Positions 9,454 to 24,220 are shown, numbered from the stretch's first letter. The stretch: 64,000 nucleotides of DNA from Streptomyces venezuelae (GCF_008642275.1 NZ_CP029189.1:7670001-7734000); one strand, 5' to 3'. The notes: generated from the letters alone by a model not told the origin. Numbers and translations: made by a program.

Positions 9454-10437
9454 TCAGCCGTTCAGGGAGGCCATCAGCTCGGGTGCGTAGCGGTCACCGG
9501 AGGCCACGCCGTACGGCGCCACGGCGTCGATGGCGGCCAGCTCCGCCGGGGTGATCGTCACGGCGGTGGCGGCGATGTTCTCCTCCAGGTAGCTGCGGCG
9601 CTTGGTGCCCGGGATGGGGACGGCGCCCTGCTGGAGGGTCCACGCCAGGGCGAGCTGCGAGGGGGTCACGCCCTTCTCGGAGGCGAGCCGGCGCACCTGG
9701 TCCACGACGGCGAGGTTGCGGTGGAAGTTCTCGCCCTGGAACCGCGGGTCGGTGCGGCGGAAGTCGTCGGCGGCGAAGTCGTCCGGGCTGGTGATGGCAC
9801 CGGAGAGGAATCCGCGTCCGAGCGGGGAGTAGGCGACGAGCCCGATGCCGAGCTCGCGGAGGGTGTCGAGCACGCCGTCGTGTTCGATGCCGCGCTCGAA
9901 GAGGCTGTACTCGGTCTGTACGGCGGCCAGCGGGTGCACGGCGTGGGCGCGGGCGATCGTGGTGGGGGAGACCTCGCACAGCCCGATGTGACGGACCTTG
10001 CCGGCCTGGACCAGCTCGGCGAGGGCGCCCACCGTCTCCTCGATCGGCACGTCCGGGTCGACGCGGTGCAGGTAGTAGAGGTCGATGTGGTCGGTGCCCA
10101 GGTGGCGCAGGGAGCGGTCGGCCGAGCGGCGGATGTAGTCGGGGGTCCCGTTGTGTCCGACGAAGGCGCCGTCGTCGGTGAACTCCACCCCGGTCTTCGT
10201 GGCGACGACGGCCGCCGCGCGGCGGCCGGCCAGTGCCTTGCCGAGGAGCTGCTCGTTGCGGAAGGGGCCGTAGCCCTCGGCGGTGTCGAGGAGGGTGACG
10301 CCCAGCTCCAGGGCGCGGTCGATGGTGGCGAGGGCTTCGGTCTCGTCGGTGGCTCCGTAGTGGGCGCTCATGCCCATCAGGCCGAGGCCCTCGGCGCCGA
10401 CCTGCAGTCCCTGGCCGCCCAGTGCGCGGATCTCCAT
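9454..10437 (-). CDS. Aldo/keto reductase
   Basis: A 327-residue NADPH-dependent oxidoreductase with a TIM-barrel pattern. The catalytic tetrad is complete: Asp51 and Tyr56 in LLDTAEGYG, Lys81 in ATKTG and His124 in YYLHRVD. The C-terminal phosphate-binding segment [14 protein letters not shown] is present. An AAGGAG ribosome site precedes the ATG. It is divergent from a TetR regulator with twin operators between them, so it is probably repressed by that regulator and induced by the regulator's ligand. The closest class is the AKR13-like general reductases; the substrate is unknown. Confidence 0.93.
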   Translation of the reverse strand: MEIRALGGQGLQVGAEGLGLMGMSAHYGATDETEALATIDRALELGVTLLDTAEGYGPFRNEQLLGKALAGRRAAAVVATKTGVEFTDDGAFVGHNGTPDYIRRSADRSLRHLGTDHIDLYYLHRVDPDVPIEETVGALAELVQAGKVRHIGLCEVSPTTIARAHAVHPLAAVQTEYSLFERGIEHDGVLDTLRELGIGLVAYSPLGRGFLSGAITSPDDFAADDFRRTDPRFQGENFHRNLAVVDQVRRLASEKGVTPSQLALAWTLQQGAVPIPGTKRRSYLEENIAATAVTITPAELAAIDAVAPYGVASGDRYAPELMASLNG

Positions 10438-10539
10438 GGTGTGCTCCTTGCAAGTAGGTAACTAACTGGATAGTTCGAGTCTGCGACGCGGCGGCCGCAT
10501 TTGTCAATAACTGGATAGTTACTTGCTAGGCTCGTGCTC
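10438..10539. promoter_or_regulatory. Divergent promoter with twin TetR operators
   Basis: The element AACTGGATAGTT (AACT/AGTT dyad around GGAT) occurs at 10464-10475 and 10509-10520. The second copy extends to the palindrome TAACTGGATAGTTA. Their centres are 45 bp apart, about four helical turns. TTGTCAA at 10501-10507 reads as a -35-like TTGTCA rightward and TTGACA leftward. A TAGGCT at 10527-10532 stands 7 bases before the regulator ATG. The arrangement suggests that one TetR repressor controls both its own gene and the aldo/keto reductase. Confidence 0.75.
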
Positions 10540-11133
10540 ATGGCACGGGATTCCAACGCGACGAAGGCGCGCCTGCTCGACGCGGCCTTCACCGAGTTCG
10601 CGACGTACGGCATCGCGGGCGCGCGCGTCGACCGCATCGCCGAGACGGCGCAGGCGAACAAGCGGCTCATCTACGTCTACTACGGCAACAAGGAGCAGCT
10701 CTTCGACGCCGTGCTCCAGCGGGCCCTCGCGACGGGATCGGAGTCCGTCCCCTTCGACGCCGACGACCTGCCCGGTTACGCGGGAGCGGTCTTCGACCAC
10801 CTCGTCGAGCGGCCGGAGCTGATGCGCCTCGTGCTGTGGAAGCAACTGGAGCGACCGGGCTCCACGGACGCGGAGACCGAGTCCTACGAGGGCAAGATCG
10901 CGGCGGTTCGGCGGGCCCAGGAAGCGGGCCGGATCGCCGCCGGGGTGTCCGCGGCGGACGTGCTGACACTGGTCATGGGCCTGTCACAGGCCTGGTTCGG
11001 AGCGGTCGGCGGCCCGGCGGCGGGCGCGCAGGGCGCCGGCTGGGCCGCCGAGCGGCTCGCCGGGCACCGTGCGGCGGTGGTGGAGTCCGTCCGCCGGATC
11101 ACCGCACCCGCACCCCCGGCCGGCGGGGCCTGA
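10540..11133 (+). CDS. TetR-family transcriptional regulator
   Basis: A 197-residue repressor. The N-terminal helix-turn-helix spans about residues 8-55 with the IYVYYGNKEQLF-like recognition end, followed by a ligand-binding helical domain. ATG 10540 is preferred over GTG 10534: there is no ribosome site, and a TAGGCT -10 hexamer ends 7 bases before the ATG, so the message is probably leaderless. It is divergent from the aldo/keto reductase and presumably binds the repeated AACTGGATAGTT sites. Confidence 0.93.
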   Translation: MARDSNATKARLLDAAFTEFATYGIAGARVDRIAETAQANKRLIYVYYGNKEQLFDAVLQRALATGSESVPFDADDLPGYAGAVFDHLVERPELMRLVLWKQLERPGSTDAETESYEGKIAAVRRAQEAGRIAAGVSAADVLTLVMGLSQAWFGAVGGPAAGAQGAGWAAERLAGHRAAVVESVRRITAPAPPAGGA

Positions 11134-11156
11134 GGCCGCCCGGGGGCCGGCGGCGG

Positions 11157-11348
11157 TCAGCGGTACGGTCCGGCGAACTCCGGCAGGGTCCGCTCGGACC
11201 GCCCGCCGAAGCCCACCCGGGCGACGTCCCCGAACGCGAACCCCGACAGCTCCGGGCACCACCATGCGTCGGTGTCGGCCTCCCGCGGTCGCGGCGACTG
11301 CGGCCGGACCGCGACCACGTCGCGGTCCGGCAGACATCCGGCAGACAT
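11157..11348 (-). CDS. Possible small hypothetical protein or gene fragment
   Basis: A short open frame whose last 50 codons have strongly G/C third positions, as expected of real coding sequence here. The product ends in a segment with AWWCPELSGF that I do not recognise. No ribosome site is seen at the ATG (11348) or at an internal GTG (11318), and the 5' end runs into an 11-bp tandem repeat. It may be the 3' remnant of a lost gene. It is listed because it is the only coding-like signal in 11134-11456. Confidence 0.3.
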   Translation of the reverse strand: MSAGCLPDRDVVAVRPQSPRPREADTDAWWCPELSGFAFGDVARVGFGGRSERTLPEFAGPYR

Positions 11349-11369
11349 CCGGCAGGCACCCGGCAGGCG
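11326..11369. repeat. 11-bp tandem repeat, four units
   Basis: The unit TCCGGCAGACA is repeated at 11326, 11337 and 11348 (the third copy with GGCA), then a diverged copy at 11359. The unit length is close to one helical turn and not a multiple of three, so the array is unlikely to be coding. It lies between the TetR gene and an alpha/beta hydrolase. Confidence 0.8.
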
Positions 11370-11456
11370 TCCGGAGGGTCCCGCTGTACCTGCGGGGCCC
11401 CCGAAGGCCCACGAGCCCCCTGCCGCCCGCCGGGTCCGCCGGCCCGGGCGCCGACG

Positions 11457-12242
11457 TCAGCGGGTGAGGAACGACCGGAGCGCCGTGACCAGTTCGGCGG
11501 GCGCGTCGAGTGCGATGAGGTGGGCCGCGGCCGGGAACTCGACCAGCGCGGCGCCGGGGATCGCGGCGGCGTACCGGCGGGCGATGTCCTGGAAGTCGGC
11601 GACGTCGAGCAGACCGATCCCGACCAGGGTGGGAACGGAGATCGCCGCGACGTCGCCCGCAGCGCCGCCCTGGGAGTGCTCCCCGACCGTGTCCTGGTTC
11701 ACCAACGACGTCCGTACCGGGGTACGGAGCTGCTCCGCCAGCCCAGGAGCGACGTCCTCCCAGCCGCGGCCGGGCCCGCGCAGCCACATGTCCAGGTTCA
11801 CCCGGACCGCTGCGTCCAGGTCGCCCGCGGCCAGCGCCGCCGTCTCGGCCTCGTCGTAGGCCACCATGTCCGCCGACCAGTCGTACCCGGGCCACGGCGG
11901 GGCGAGCAGCGTCAGCGAGTTGACCCGGCCCGGGTGGGCGAGGGTGAACTCCACGGCCACCCGCCCGCCCCAGGACGCGCCGACGAGCCGGACGCTCTCG
12001 TGGCCGAGGTGGTCCAGGAGCCGGCCCAGGTCGTCGGTCTCACGGAACGGCCCGGCCGGGGGAGCGGACTCGCCGAACCCGCGCAGGTCGTACCGGATGA
12101 CGGTGTGGTGCTCCGCGAGGGCGGGCACGACCGCGTCCCACATCGTGTGGTCGGCGACACCGGCGTGCACGAGCACCACGGGCGAACCTTCGCCGGTGAC
12201 GGTGTAGGAAAGGTGGCCGAGATCGTCGGCAAGGATAGGCAT
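11457..12242 (-). CDS. Alpha/beta hydrolase
   Basis: A 261-residue hydrolase. The oxyanion strand VVLVHAGV is near residue 22, the nucleophile Ser90 lies in GASWG (a GxSxG elbow), and the likely catalytic His is in the late AAAHLIALDAP segment. In-frame ATGs at 12278 and 12281 would add a dozen residues; none has a strong ribosome site, so the start is uncertain. It resembles the 3-oxoadipate enol-lactonase/haloperoxidase-like class, but the substrate is unknown. A second hydrolase gene lies 98 bases upstream on the same strand. Confidence 0.88.
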   Translation of the reverse strand: MPILADDLGHLSYTVTGEGSPVVLVHAGVADHTMWDAVVPALAEHHTVIRYDLRGFGESAPPAGPFRETDDLGRLLDHLGHESVRLVGASWGGRVAVEFTLAHPGRVNSLTLLAPPWPGYDWSADMVAYDEAETAALAAGDLDAAVRVNLDMWLRGPGRGWEDVAPGLAEQLRTPVRTSLVNQDTVGEHSQGGAAGDVAAISVPTLVGIGLLDVADFQDIARRYAAAIPGAALVEFPAAAHLIALDAPAELVTALRSFLTR

Positions 12243-12340
12243 CTGCAGATAGTCGCAGGTCAACGCCGTACGGGCCATCATATTGCGGATCACGTCCTGC
12301 GGGCATCGCCCAGCGGACGCCGGCACCGGCACCCGTCGAC

Positions 12341-13021
12341 TCAGCCGCAACCACCCTGCGGGGATGCGGATCCGAGCAGTTCGCGAAGGAGTCCGACCAC
12401 GAGCCCGGGCCGTCCTACGAAGGGGGAGTGGCCGGTCTGCCACTCGCGCACGTCGGGGCAGCGCGAGGCCATCCTGCGCTGCAGGTCCGGGTCGACGGCC
12501 CGGTCCCGGGCGCAGACCACATAGGTGGCGGGAGTGTCCTTCCAGCTGTGGCGCTCCGGAACTCCCCGCCCGCAGCCGGGGGCTTGGGCACGCAGCAGAC
12601 CGACCGCCCGGGCGGCGAGGGGACCGGGACAGTCGCCGTAGAGGGTGGCGGCGGCCAGGTCGGGGCGCAGGCTGGTCCAGCCGTCGGGCTCGGGGCGGAT
12701 CGCCTCCTTGAGCCGCTCGGTCGCCCCGCCCAGAACGGCCGCGCTCTCACCCGTGTCCGGCACGAAGGCCGCCAGGTACACCAGGTGCCCGGCTCCACGC
12801 ACCCCGGTGATCACCGAACCACCGTAGGAGTGGCCGAGTACGACCGCGGGCTCCCGCAACGCGTCGACGGCAGCCTGGACTTCGGCGGTGTCGGCGGGCA
12901 GTGAACCGCGGTGGAGCTCGGGAACGGCCACCTCGGTCCCCCGGGCCCGCAAGCGCTCCGCAACCTCGGCGAAGTGCTCAGGACGGTGGTACAGGCCGTG
13001 AACGAGCACGACGGCAGCCAA
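12341..13021 (-). CDS. Alpha/beta fold hydrolase (salicylate-esterase-like)
   Basis: A 226-residue hydrolase: VVLVHGLYHRPEHF near the N-terminus, nucleophile Ser65 in GHSYG, and a late TGHSPF with the catalytic His. The TTG start is chosen because GAGGAGGGG lies 6 bases before it; an upstream GTG at 13063 lacks a site. The pattern matches the small esterase family related to plant methyl-salicylate esterases and bacterial 'alpha/beta fold hydrolase' proteins. It is the upstream member of a same-strand pair of hydrolases that are not close paralogues. Confidence 0.85.
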   Translation of the reverse strand: MAAVVLVHGLYHRPEHFAEVAERLRARGTEVAVPELHRGSLPADTAEVQAAVDALREPAVVLGHSYGGSVITGVRGAGHLVYLAAFVPDTGESAAVLGGATERLKEAIRPEPDGWTSLRPDLAAATLYGDCPGPLAARAVGLLRAQAPGCGRGVPERHSWKDTPATYVVCARDRAVDPDLQRRMASRCPDVREWQTGHSPFVGRPGLVVGLLRELLGSASPQGGCG

Positions 13022-13177
13022 TTCACCCCTCCTCGGTCCGGTGGCCAACCCGGCGATCTTCACATGCCCGGGCCGAGCACCTCGGCTCCGCGAAAATGCG
13101 TGGACGCGGCCGTCGGTGATCAAGTATCGTCCGGCTCGGACCACGTCGCGTGAGACGAACGGAAGGAGGCGAGTGCC

Positions 13178-13234
13178 GTGCAGTTCACAACCATCCAGCG
13201 CTCCCTTCCCGTTACCCCGGTGTGGTTCGTCTGA
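13178..13234 (+). CDS. Possible 18-residue leader peptide upstream of the acetyltransferase
   Basis: A GTG-initiated frame of 18 codons preceded by a near-perfect GGAAGGAGG ribosome site at 13161-13169. It ends 46 bases before the acetyltransferase start. The peptide, MQFTTIQRSLPVTPVWFV, shows no run of a regulatory amino acid that I recognise. An alternative reading is that the strong site belongs to the GTG at 13173, which would extend the acetyltransferase by 36 residues. Confidence 0.35.
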   Translation: MQFTTIQRSLPVTPVWFV

Positions 13235-13280
13235 TCCGAGACCGGGAGCGCTCCACGCAGGACACCTCCCGGAGGAACCC

Positions 13281-14183
13281 GTGACCGATCTGGTCATCCG
13301 TGCGCTCGACGCGAGCGACGCCGCACTGTTCGACGCACACCCCGATCCACTGAACGCCCGTGCCGCCCACGAGCGCACCACGCACCGCCCCGACTGGAAG
13401 CGCGTGGCCCTGCGCGACGGCACGGTCGTCGCCCGAGGCGCCTGGTGGGGCGGCCCCGACGACAAGGAACCCGTCAACGTCAACTGGTTCGACGTCGCCG
13501 AGGGCGAGGTGGAGGCGGGAGCCGCACTCCTGCGCTCCGCCCCCTGGCAGGTCGAGCTGGAGATCAACCTCCCCGGCGACTGGCGGGACCGCCCCGACCT
13601 CGCCGCCGCCACCGAGACGCGCTTCGCCGCCGCCCGGGCGGCCGGCTACGAGCTCCTGGTGGAACGCTTCCTCTACCGCTGGACCCCGGAACGCGGACTC
13701 CCCGAACGGCCCGGCCGCCTCGTCTTCGGTGCCGAACCCGACGACGCGGTCTTCTTCGACGCCCTGCGCCGCATCCACGCGGCCACCCTCGACGCCCACT
13801 CGCTGAAGGCGATCGCGGAGGGCGGTCTCGACCAGGCCGCCCAGGAGGAGATCGACTTCTTCCACTGGTGCCCGTCCCCGCGGGAGTGGTGGCAGACCGC
13901 CCGTACGCCCGAGGGCGACCTGGCCGGCATCCACATCCCGGCGCACAACCCCTCCGGGCCGACGATCGGCTTCATCGGCGTCGTTCCGGAACACCGGGGC
14001 CACGGCTACGCCTTCGACCTCCTCGCGGAGTGCACCCACTTCCTGGTGGAGCACGGCGCCGAGGCCGTCACCGGAGCCACGGACCGGGGCAACTTCCCCA
14101 TGGCCGCGCAGTTCGCCAAGGCCGGCTTCCCCGTGGTCCGCGAGCGCGTCAACTTCCACCCCGTGGACGCGGCCTCGCGGTAA
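13281..14183 (+). CDS. GNAT-family N-acetyltransferase
   Basis: A 300-residue protein with a C-terminal GNAT domain. The acetyl-CoA pyrophosphate loop is VVPEHRGHGYAFDLL near residues 236-250, followed by GATDRGNFPMAAQFAKAGF, which matches the end of the fold. The N-terminal half looks like a second, degenerate GNAT module. GTG 13281 has GGAGG 8 bases upstream. The acceptor is unknown. A hairpin at 14198-14234 ends the gene. Confidence 0.88.
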   Translation: MTDLVIRALDASDAALFDAHPDPLNARAAHERTTHRPDWKRVALRDGTVVARGAWWGGPDDKEPVNVNWFDVAEGEVEAGAALLRSAPWQVELEINLPGDWRDRPDLAAATETRFAAARAAGYELLVERFLYRWTPERGLPERPGRLVFGAEPDDAVFFDALRRIHAATLDAHSLKAIAEGGLDQAAQEEIDFFHWCPSPREWWQTARTPEGDLAGIHIPAHNPSGPTIGFIGVVPEHRGHGYAFDLLAECTHFLVEHGAEAVTGATDRGNFPMAAQFAKAGFPVVRERVNFHPVDAASR

Positions 14184-14197
14184 CAGCGCTCCCGGCC

Positions 14198-14234
14198 CTC
14201 GCCCCGCGCCGTGGTGTCCGCGCCGCGGGGCGAG
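14198..14234 (+). terminator. Intrinsic terminator-like hairpin
   Basis: CTCGCCCCGCG (14198-14208) pairs perfectly with CGCGGGGCGAG (14224-14234) across a 15-base loop. It starts 15 bases after the acetyltransferase stop. There is no strong T-run, as is usual in this type of genome. Confidence 0.6.
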
Positions 14235-14354
14235 AGCGCCGCCACCCGCAGGAGCCGTGCACAGCCCTGCCCTGGCCGGAACCCGCCCGAAGCACACGCG
14301 GCCGACCGCGTGGCCGACGGCCGGCGCCCGCGTCCGCTCCGTAGAGTGGCGGGC

Positions 14355-14738
14355 ATGGCATGCCGCATCAGTGAGCTGGTCGTCGACGCCGCGGACCCCG
14401 ACCGGCTCGCCGCCTTCTGGAGCGAGGTCCTCGGCTACGTCGAACTCGGCCGGGAGGACGACGGAAGCATCGAGATCGGGCCGCCCGACGCCGGGTTCGG
14501 CGGCCCGCAGCCCACCCTCGTCCTCAGCCGCAGCAGCACCCCGCGGACGGGCAAGCTCCGGCTGCACATCGACGTCAACCCCACCGACCGCGACCAGGAC
14601 GCCGAGCTGGAGCGGCTCCTCGCCCTCGGCGCCAGGCCCGCCGACATCGGCCAGACCGGCACCGAGAGCTGGCACGTCCTCACCGACCCCGAGGGCAACG
14701 AGTTCTGCCTCCTGCACAGGCGGCTCCAGCCCCTGTGA
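14355..14738 (+). CDS. VOC (glyoxalase/bleomycin-resistance fold) protein
   Basis: A 127-residue protein with the paired beta-alpha-beta pattern of the VOC superfamily. It shows ADPDRLAAFWSEVLGY at the start and LTDPEGNEFCLL at the end, where the metal-ligand Glu usually lies. There is no ribosome site; a TAGAGT -10 element (14342-14347) ends 7 bases before the ATG, indicating a leaderless transcript. The protein could be a small-molecule-binding resistance protein or lyase. It converges with glucose-6-phosphate dehydrogenase across 29 bases. Confidence 0.9.
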   Translation: MACRISELVVDAADPDRLAAFWSEVLGYVELGREDDGSIEIGPPDAGFGGPQPTLVLSRSSTPRTGKLRLHIDVNPTDRDQDAELERLLALGARPADIGQTGTESWHVLTDPEGNEFCLLHRRLQPL

Positions 14739-14767
14739 CCACGTCCGTCCCCGCTGGAGGACGTGGA

Positions 14768-16228
14768 TCACTGTTGGTCGGGCAGGTGCCAGCGGTGCGG
14801 GGCGACGAGTGCGCCGATGCTGTCGGGCCCCCAGCTTCCGGGGGCGTACGGCTCCACGGGAGGGGGCGCGTCCAGCAGCGGGGCGGAGACCTCCCACAGG
14901 CGTTCGATGCCGTCGGACCGGGTGAAGAAGGACTGGTCGCCGAGCATGGCCTCCAGGAGGAGGTGCTCGTAACCCTCCAGGGAGTTGTCGGCGGTGAAGG
15001 AGCTCTGGTAGCCGAAGACCATGTCGGCCTCCGCCAGCCGCATGGAGGGCCCCGGCTCCTTGACGAGGAACCGGGCGGTGATGGAGCCGGGATCGGCGAA
15101 GTCGATGACGAGTTCGTTGCTGCGGCCGTCGGCCGTCGCACGCGCGTTCAGCGGGAACATGCCGAGGACGGGCTCCCGCAGCCCCAGCGTGACGACGTGC
15201 CGGCCCTCGGCCAGTGCCTTGCCCGAGCGCAGCAGGAAGGGGACACCGGCCCAGCGCCAGTTGTCGATCTCGACGCGTACCGCGGCGAAGGTCTCGGTGT
15301 CCGAGGCCGGGTCGACCCCGGGCTCGGCGCGGTAGCCCGTGTACTGCCCCCGGACCACGTGCGCGGGCTCCAGCGGCCGCATGCTGCGGAAGACCTTGAC
15401 CTGCTCGTCCCGCAGCGACTGCGCGTCGAGCACGACCGGCGGTTCCATCGCGACGAACCCGAGCAGCTGGAAGAGATGAGTGACGATCATGTCCCGGAAG
15501 GTCCCGGTGCCCTCGAAGAAGTGCGCGCGGCCCTGGATGTCGATCTGCTCGGGAACGTCGATCTGCACATGGCTGATGTGTTCGCGGTTCCAGAGGGGCT
15601 CGAAAAGGCCGTTGGCGAACCGGAGGGCGAGGATGTTGTCCACCGCCTCCTTGCCGAGGAAGTGGTCGATGCGGAACACGCGGGACTCGTCGAACACGGA
15701 GTGGATGGTCCCGTTCAGCGCGCGGGCGGACGCGAGGTCGGTCCCGAAGGGCTTCTCGACGATGACCCGGGCGTCCTGGGCGAGGCCCGTGGCACCGAGG
15801 AGCTCGACCATCGAGGTGAACGCGACGGGCGGGACCGCGAGATGGAAGAGCCGTCGCGGAGTGCCGCCGACGGCCTCCTCGGCCGCGCGCACCGCTGCCA
15901 CCAGCGGCTCCGGGGCCTGTGGGTCGGCCGCGCCGAAGGACAGGGCGGACTCGAACTCCTGCCATGCGGGACCCTCGGGGCGCGAGCGCCCGAACTCCTC
16001 CACCGCCTGCCGTGCGTGGGCCCGGAACTCCTGGTCGCTCAGGGCCTCGGCCGCCGGGGCCGAGCCGACGATGCGGTAGCGCCGCGGCATCAGCCCCGCC
16101 TTGGCGAGATGGAACAGGCCCGGCAGCAGTTTGCGCCGGGCCAGGTCTCCCGTGGCTCCGAAGAGGACGACGACGTGGTCGGCCGGGCCCGGCTCGGGAG
16201 CCGGGGCGGGCTGGGCGGGCTGGGTCAT
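14768..16228 (-). CDS. zwf: Glucose-6-phosphate 1-dehydrogenase
   Basis: A 486-residue enzyme of the oxidative pentose-phosphate pathway that makes NADPH and 6-phosphogluconolactone. The nucleotide-binding motif FGATGDLARRKL is near residue 23. The catalytic signature RIDHFLGKE, near residues 186-194, carries the active His and Lys. The start is put at 16228 because GAGGA lies 8 bases before it; the ATG at 16237 abuts that site. No transaldolase or 6-phosphogluconate dehydrogenase gene is adjacent, so this is a solitary copy, possibly an additional paralogue to the usual pentose-phosphate operon. Confidence 0.95.
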   Translation of the reverse strand: MTQPAQPAPAPEPGPADHVVVLFGATGDLARRKLLPGLFHLAKAGLMPRRYRIVGSAPAAEALSDQEFRAHARQAVEEFGRSRPEGPAWQEFESALSFGAADPQAPEPLVAAVRAAEEAVGGTPRRLFHLAVPPVAFTSMVELLGATGLAQDARVIVEKPFGTDLASARALNGTIHSVFDESRVFRIDHFLGKEAVDNILALRFANGLFEPLWNREHISHVQIDVPEQIDIQGRAHFFEGTGTFRDMIVTHLFQLLGFVAMEPPVVLDAQSLRDEQVKVFRSMRPLEPAHVVRGQYTGYRAEPGVDPASDTETFAAVRVEIDNWRWAGVPFLLRSGKALAEGRHVVTLGLREPVLGMFPLNARATADGRSNELVIDFADPGSITARFLVKEPGPSMRLAEADMVFGYQSSFTADNSLEGYEHLLLEAMLGDQSFFTRSDGIERLWEVSAPLLDAPPPVEPYAPGSWGPDSIGALVAPHRWHLPDQQ

Positions 16229-16494
16229 GGCGGGCATCCTCACGCGTCGGCGCCGGGGCGCTCCATGGCACGACGTACGGGACCGGTGTCCATCCGCCCG
16301 AGCCCGACCCGTACGAGGTGCACGGGCGTACCCGAGGCCACGCGCCGCACTTCCGTTCCGGGCGGTCGCGTCGCCCTGAGCTCCCACTGTGCGGGTTCAC
16401 CACCCATCCGGCACCCGGGCATCCACCACCCGGGTCACGGCGGCGCTCCGTTTCGCTGCCGGCCGGGTGCCGCCCCCGGCACTAGTGTCGGACC

Positions 16495-17337
16495 GTGGGA
16501 CAGCCTCTGGAGAGCGCCGAGGGCGCGGGACCGTTCGTCACCCGGCGTACCTGGCGGCGCCCCGAGGGCGAGACGGTGGTCTGGGACTCGCGACGGGCGC
16601 GCAGGCGCGGCACGCTGTCGGTCCGGGGCCCGGGGGACACGGTCGGCCGGGTCTCGACCGCCGGCCCCGGGTCGTTGCGCCGTCTGCGCAGGCTCAACGC
16701 CGTCGCCTCCGGCGCGTTCGTCATCGGAGGGGCGCTGTTCGCCGCCGGCGCCGCGGTCTCGCAGTTCGGTTCGGGAGATCCGCTCGTCAGCGCGTGGGTG
16801 TACCTCGTAGGCGGTCTGTTCTTCAGCACCGGGGGCTACGTCTCGGTGCTCCAGGTGCTGAACGCGCCCCGTCACTCCCCGGACGGCGGCTTCCAGGCCA
16901 CGGCCGGCTGGCGCTGGTGGGGGTACGAGCCGATGCGGGTGGACTGGCTGAGCACGTTCGTCCTGTTCACCGGGACGCTCGTGTTCGGCGTCAATCTGCT
17001 CGACTCCTTTCTGGAAGGCCTCAGCGTCCGGCAGGTGAACCGGCTGATCTGGACCCCTGACGTGATCGGGTGCGTGCTGTTCCTCGTCTCGGGGCATCTC
17101 GCGTTCGCCGAGATCTGCCACCGGCCCTGGCCGTGCCTGCGCTCCCGCAGCCTCGGATGGTGGGTGGTGGCCGTGAACCAGCTCGGTTCGGTCCTCTTCA
17201 TGGTCTCGGCGCTGGCGGCCTTCACCCGCCCCGCCACCGGAAGCCTGGTCAACGTCGGCATCGCCAACTGGGGCACCCTGACCGGTGCGCTGTGCTTCTC
17301 GTTCGGCGGGGTGCTGCAGCTCTTCGAGCGGCCCTAG
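16495..17337 (+). CDS. Multi-span membrane protein of unknown function
   Basis: A 280-residue integral membrane protein. A cytoplasmic, Arg-rich head of about 65 residues is followed by roughly six spans, including GGLFFSTGGYVSVLQVLN and VIGCVLFLVSGHLAFAE. The repeating FxxGG / FxxSG helices resemble YrhK-type proteins, but I am not certain of this. A TAGTGT element at 16483-16488 ends 6 bases before the GTG, with no ribosome site, so translation is probably leaderless. It ends at a strong bidirectional terminator facing the LodB-like gene. Confidence 0.8.
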   Translation: MGQPLESAEGAGPFVTRRTWRRPEGETVVWDSRRARRRGTLSVRGPGDTVGRVSTAGPGSLRRLRRLNAVASGAFVIGGALFAAGAAVSQFGSGDPLVSAWVYLVGGLFFSTGGYVSVLQVLNAPRHSPDGGFQATAGWRWWGYEPMRVDWLSTFVLFTGTLVFGVNLLDSFLEGLSVRQVNRLIWTPDVIGCVLFLVSGHLAFAEICHRPWPCLRSRSLGWWVVAVNQLGSVLFMVSALAAFTRPATGSLVNVGIANWGTLTGALCFSFGGVLQLFERP

Positions 17338-17396
17338 GCGGCCCGCCGTTCGTACCGGGCGGTCTGCCCCGGCATCCGGAACCAGCAGCCCGCAGC

Positions 17397-17429
17397 GTGA
17401 AGGCCCCGAGGAAGCCCCGGGGCCTTCAC
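17397..17429. terminator. Bidirectional intrinsic terminator
   Basis: GTGAAGGCCCCG (17397-17408) pairs perfectly with CGGGGCCTTCAC (17418-17429) over a 9-base loop. It stands between two convergent genes, the membrane protein and the flavoprotein, and can serve both. Confidence 0.8.
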
Positions 17430-17473
17430 ACACTTCGCTGACCGCAAGACTCAACGAACGGAACGGGCGAAAG

Positions 17474-23460
<5,987 letters not shown>

Positions 23461-23765
23461 GCCGACAGCGCAGTCGGGCTGTCCTCGAACCCGCCGCGGC
23501 GAGGGGCCGGCAGGGGCCGGCCCTCCGAGCGCGACACGCTGCTGCCGGTGCCCCGGGCGGAGACCGTGCTGTCCCGCCCGGGGCAGCCGGGTGGAGGCCC
23601 GGGAGGAAGCCGCTCCCCTCGCCGGGGCGGGTGTCAGGACGCTGAGAGAGGCAAGCCGGGTGCCCGATGGGGGTGGGCAGCCCGGGTCCGCAGTGGGACC
23701 GTAGGCCGGTGAAGCAGCATGTTCCGACTAACCCTTGCCCGTACGGCTATCTGAGGGAGTGCGGC
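23461..23765. other. Intergenic region with a weak terminator-like hairpin
   Basis: A 305-bp spacer. GGGCCGG (23504-23510) can pair with CCGGCCC (23517-23523), 43 bases after gdhA, as a short terminator. I see no gene in the rest; frames there have poor codon character. Confidence 0.5.
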
Positions 23766-24143
23766 ATGGGACTGGTCCTGTTCCCGGGAGACGGAGACAC
23801 GAGCAGTCCGGACGTGGACTGGTCGTACAGCGGCTTCGCCGCGTTTCGGCGGCAGTTGGCGCGAGCCGAGGGATTCGACCTCGACCGGATGTGGGGCTTC
23901 GGCGGCGAGCGCCCCTGGAGCGAGGTCACCACCTCGCTCGAACCGTTCCTCGATCGCCCCGATGACGGCGGAGGCGAGCTGTCAGCCAGCGAGTGCGCTG
24001 CGCTCCTGCCCCGTTTCGAGGAGATCGTCGACCACTGGCAGACCGAGGCCGACATCCCTTGGATACACATCGACGCGGCCCGGCGACTGGTGGTCGTCCT
24101 GCGGCTCTGTATCGCGAAGGACGTCGAACTCGTCTTCCTCTGA
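23766..24143 (+). CDS. Conserved hypothetical protein
   Basis: A 125-residue soluble acidic protein, MGLVLFPGDG at the start and KDVELVFL at the end. I recognise it only as a type common in streptomycetes, similar in size and composition to small immunity-like proteins; no function is assigned. ATG 23766 has GAGGGAG 7 bases upstream and is preferred over longer frames. It has no signal peptide or membrane span. Confidence 0.75.
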   Translation: MGLVLFPGDGDTSSPDVDWSYSGFAAFRRQLARAEGFDLDRMWGFGGERPWSEVTTSLEPFLDRPDDGGGELSASECAALLPRFEEIVDHWQTEADIPWIHIDAARRLVVVLRLCIAKDVELVFL

Positions 24144-24220
24144 TGCCGGCCCGGGCAGTTCGCCCGCAGGGCATGCCGCGCAGCCCTCGCCGCCCACCAG
24201 GCCCACGGGCGTGCCGGGAG

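Noticed and set aside
11457..13021. The two alpha/beta hydrolases as a recent tandem duplication
   Set aside because: They share only the general fold; lengths, elbow sequences (GASWG and GHSYG) and other motifs differ.
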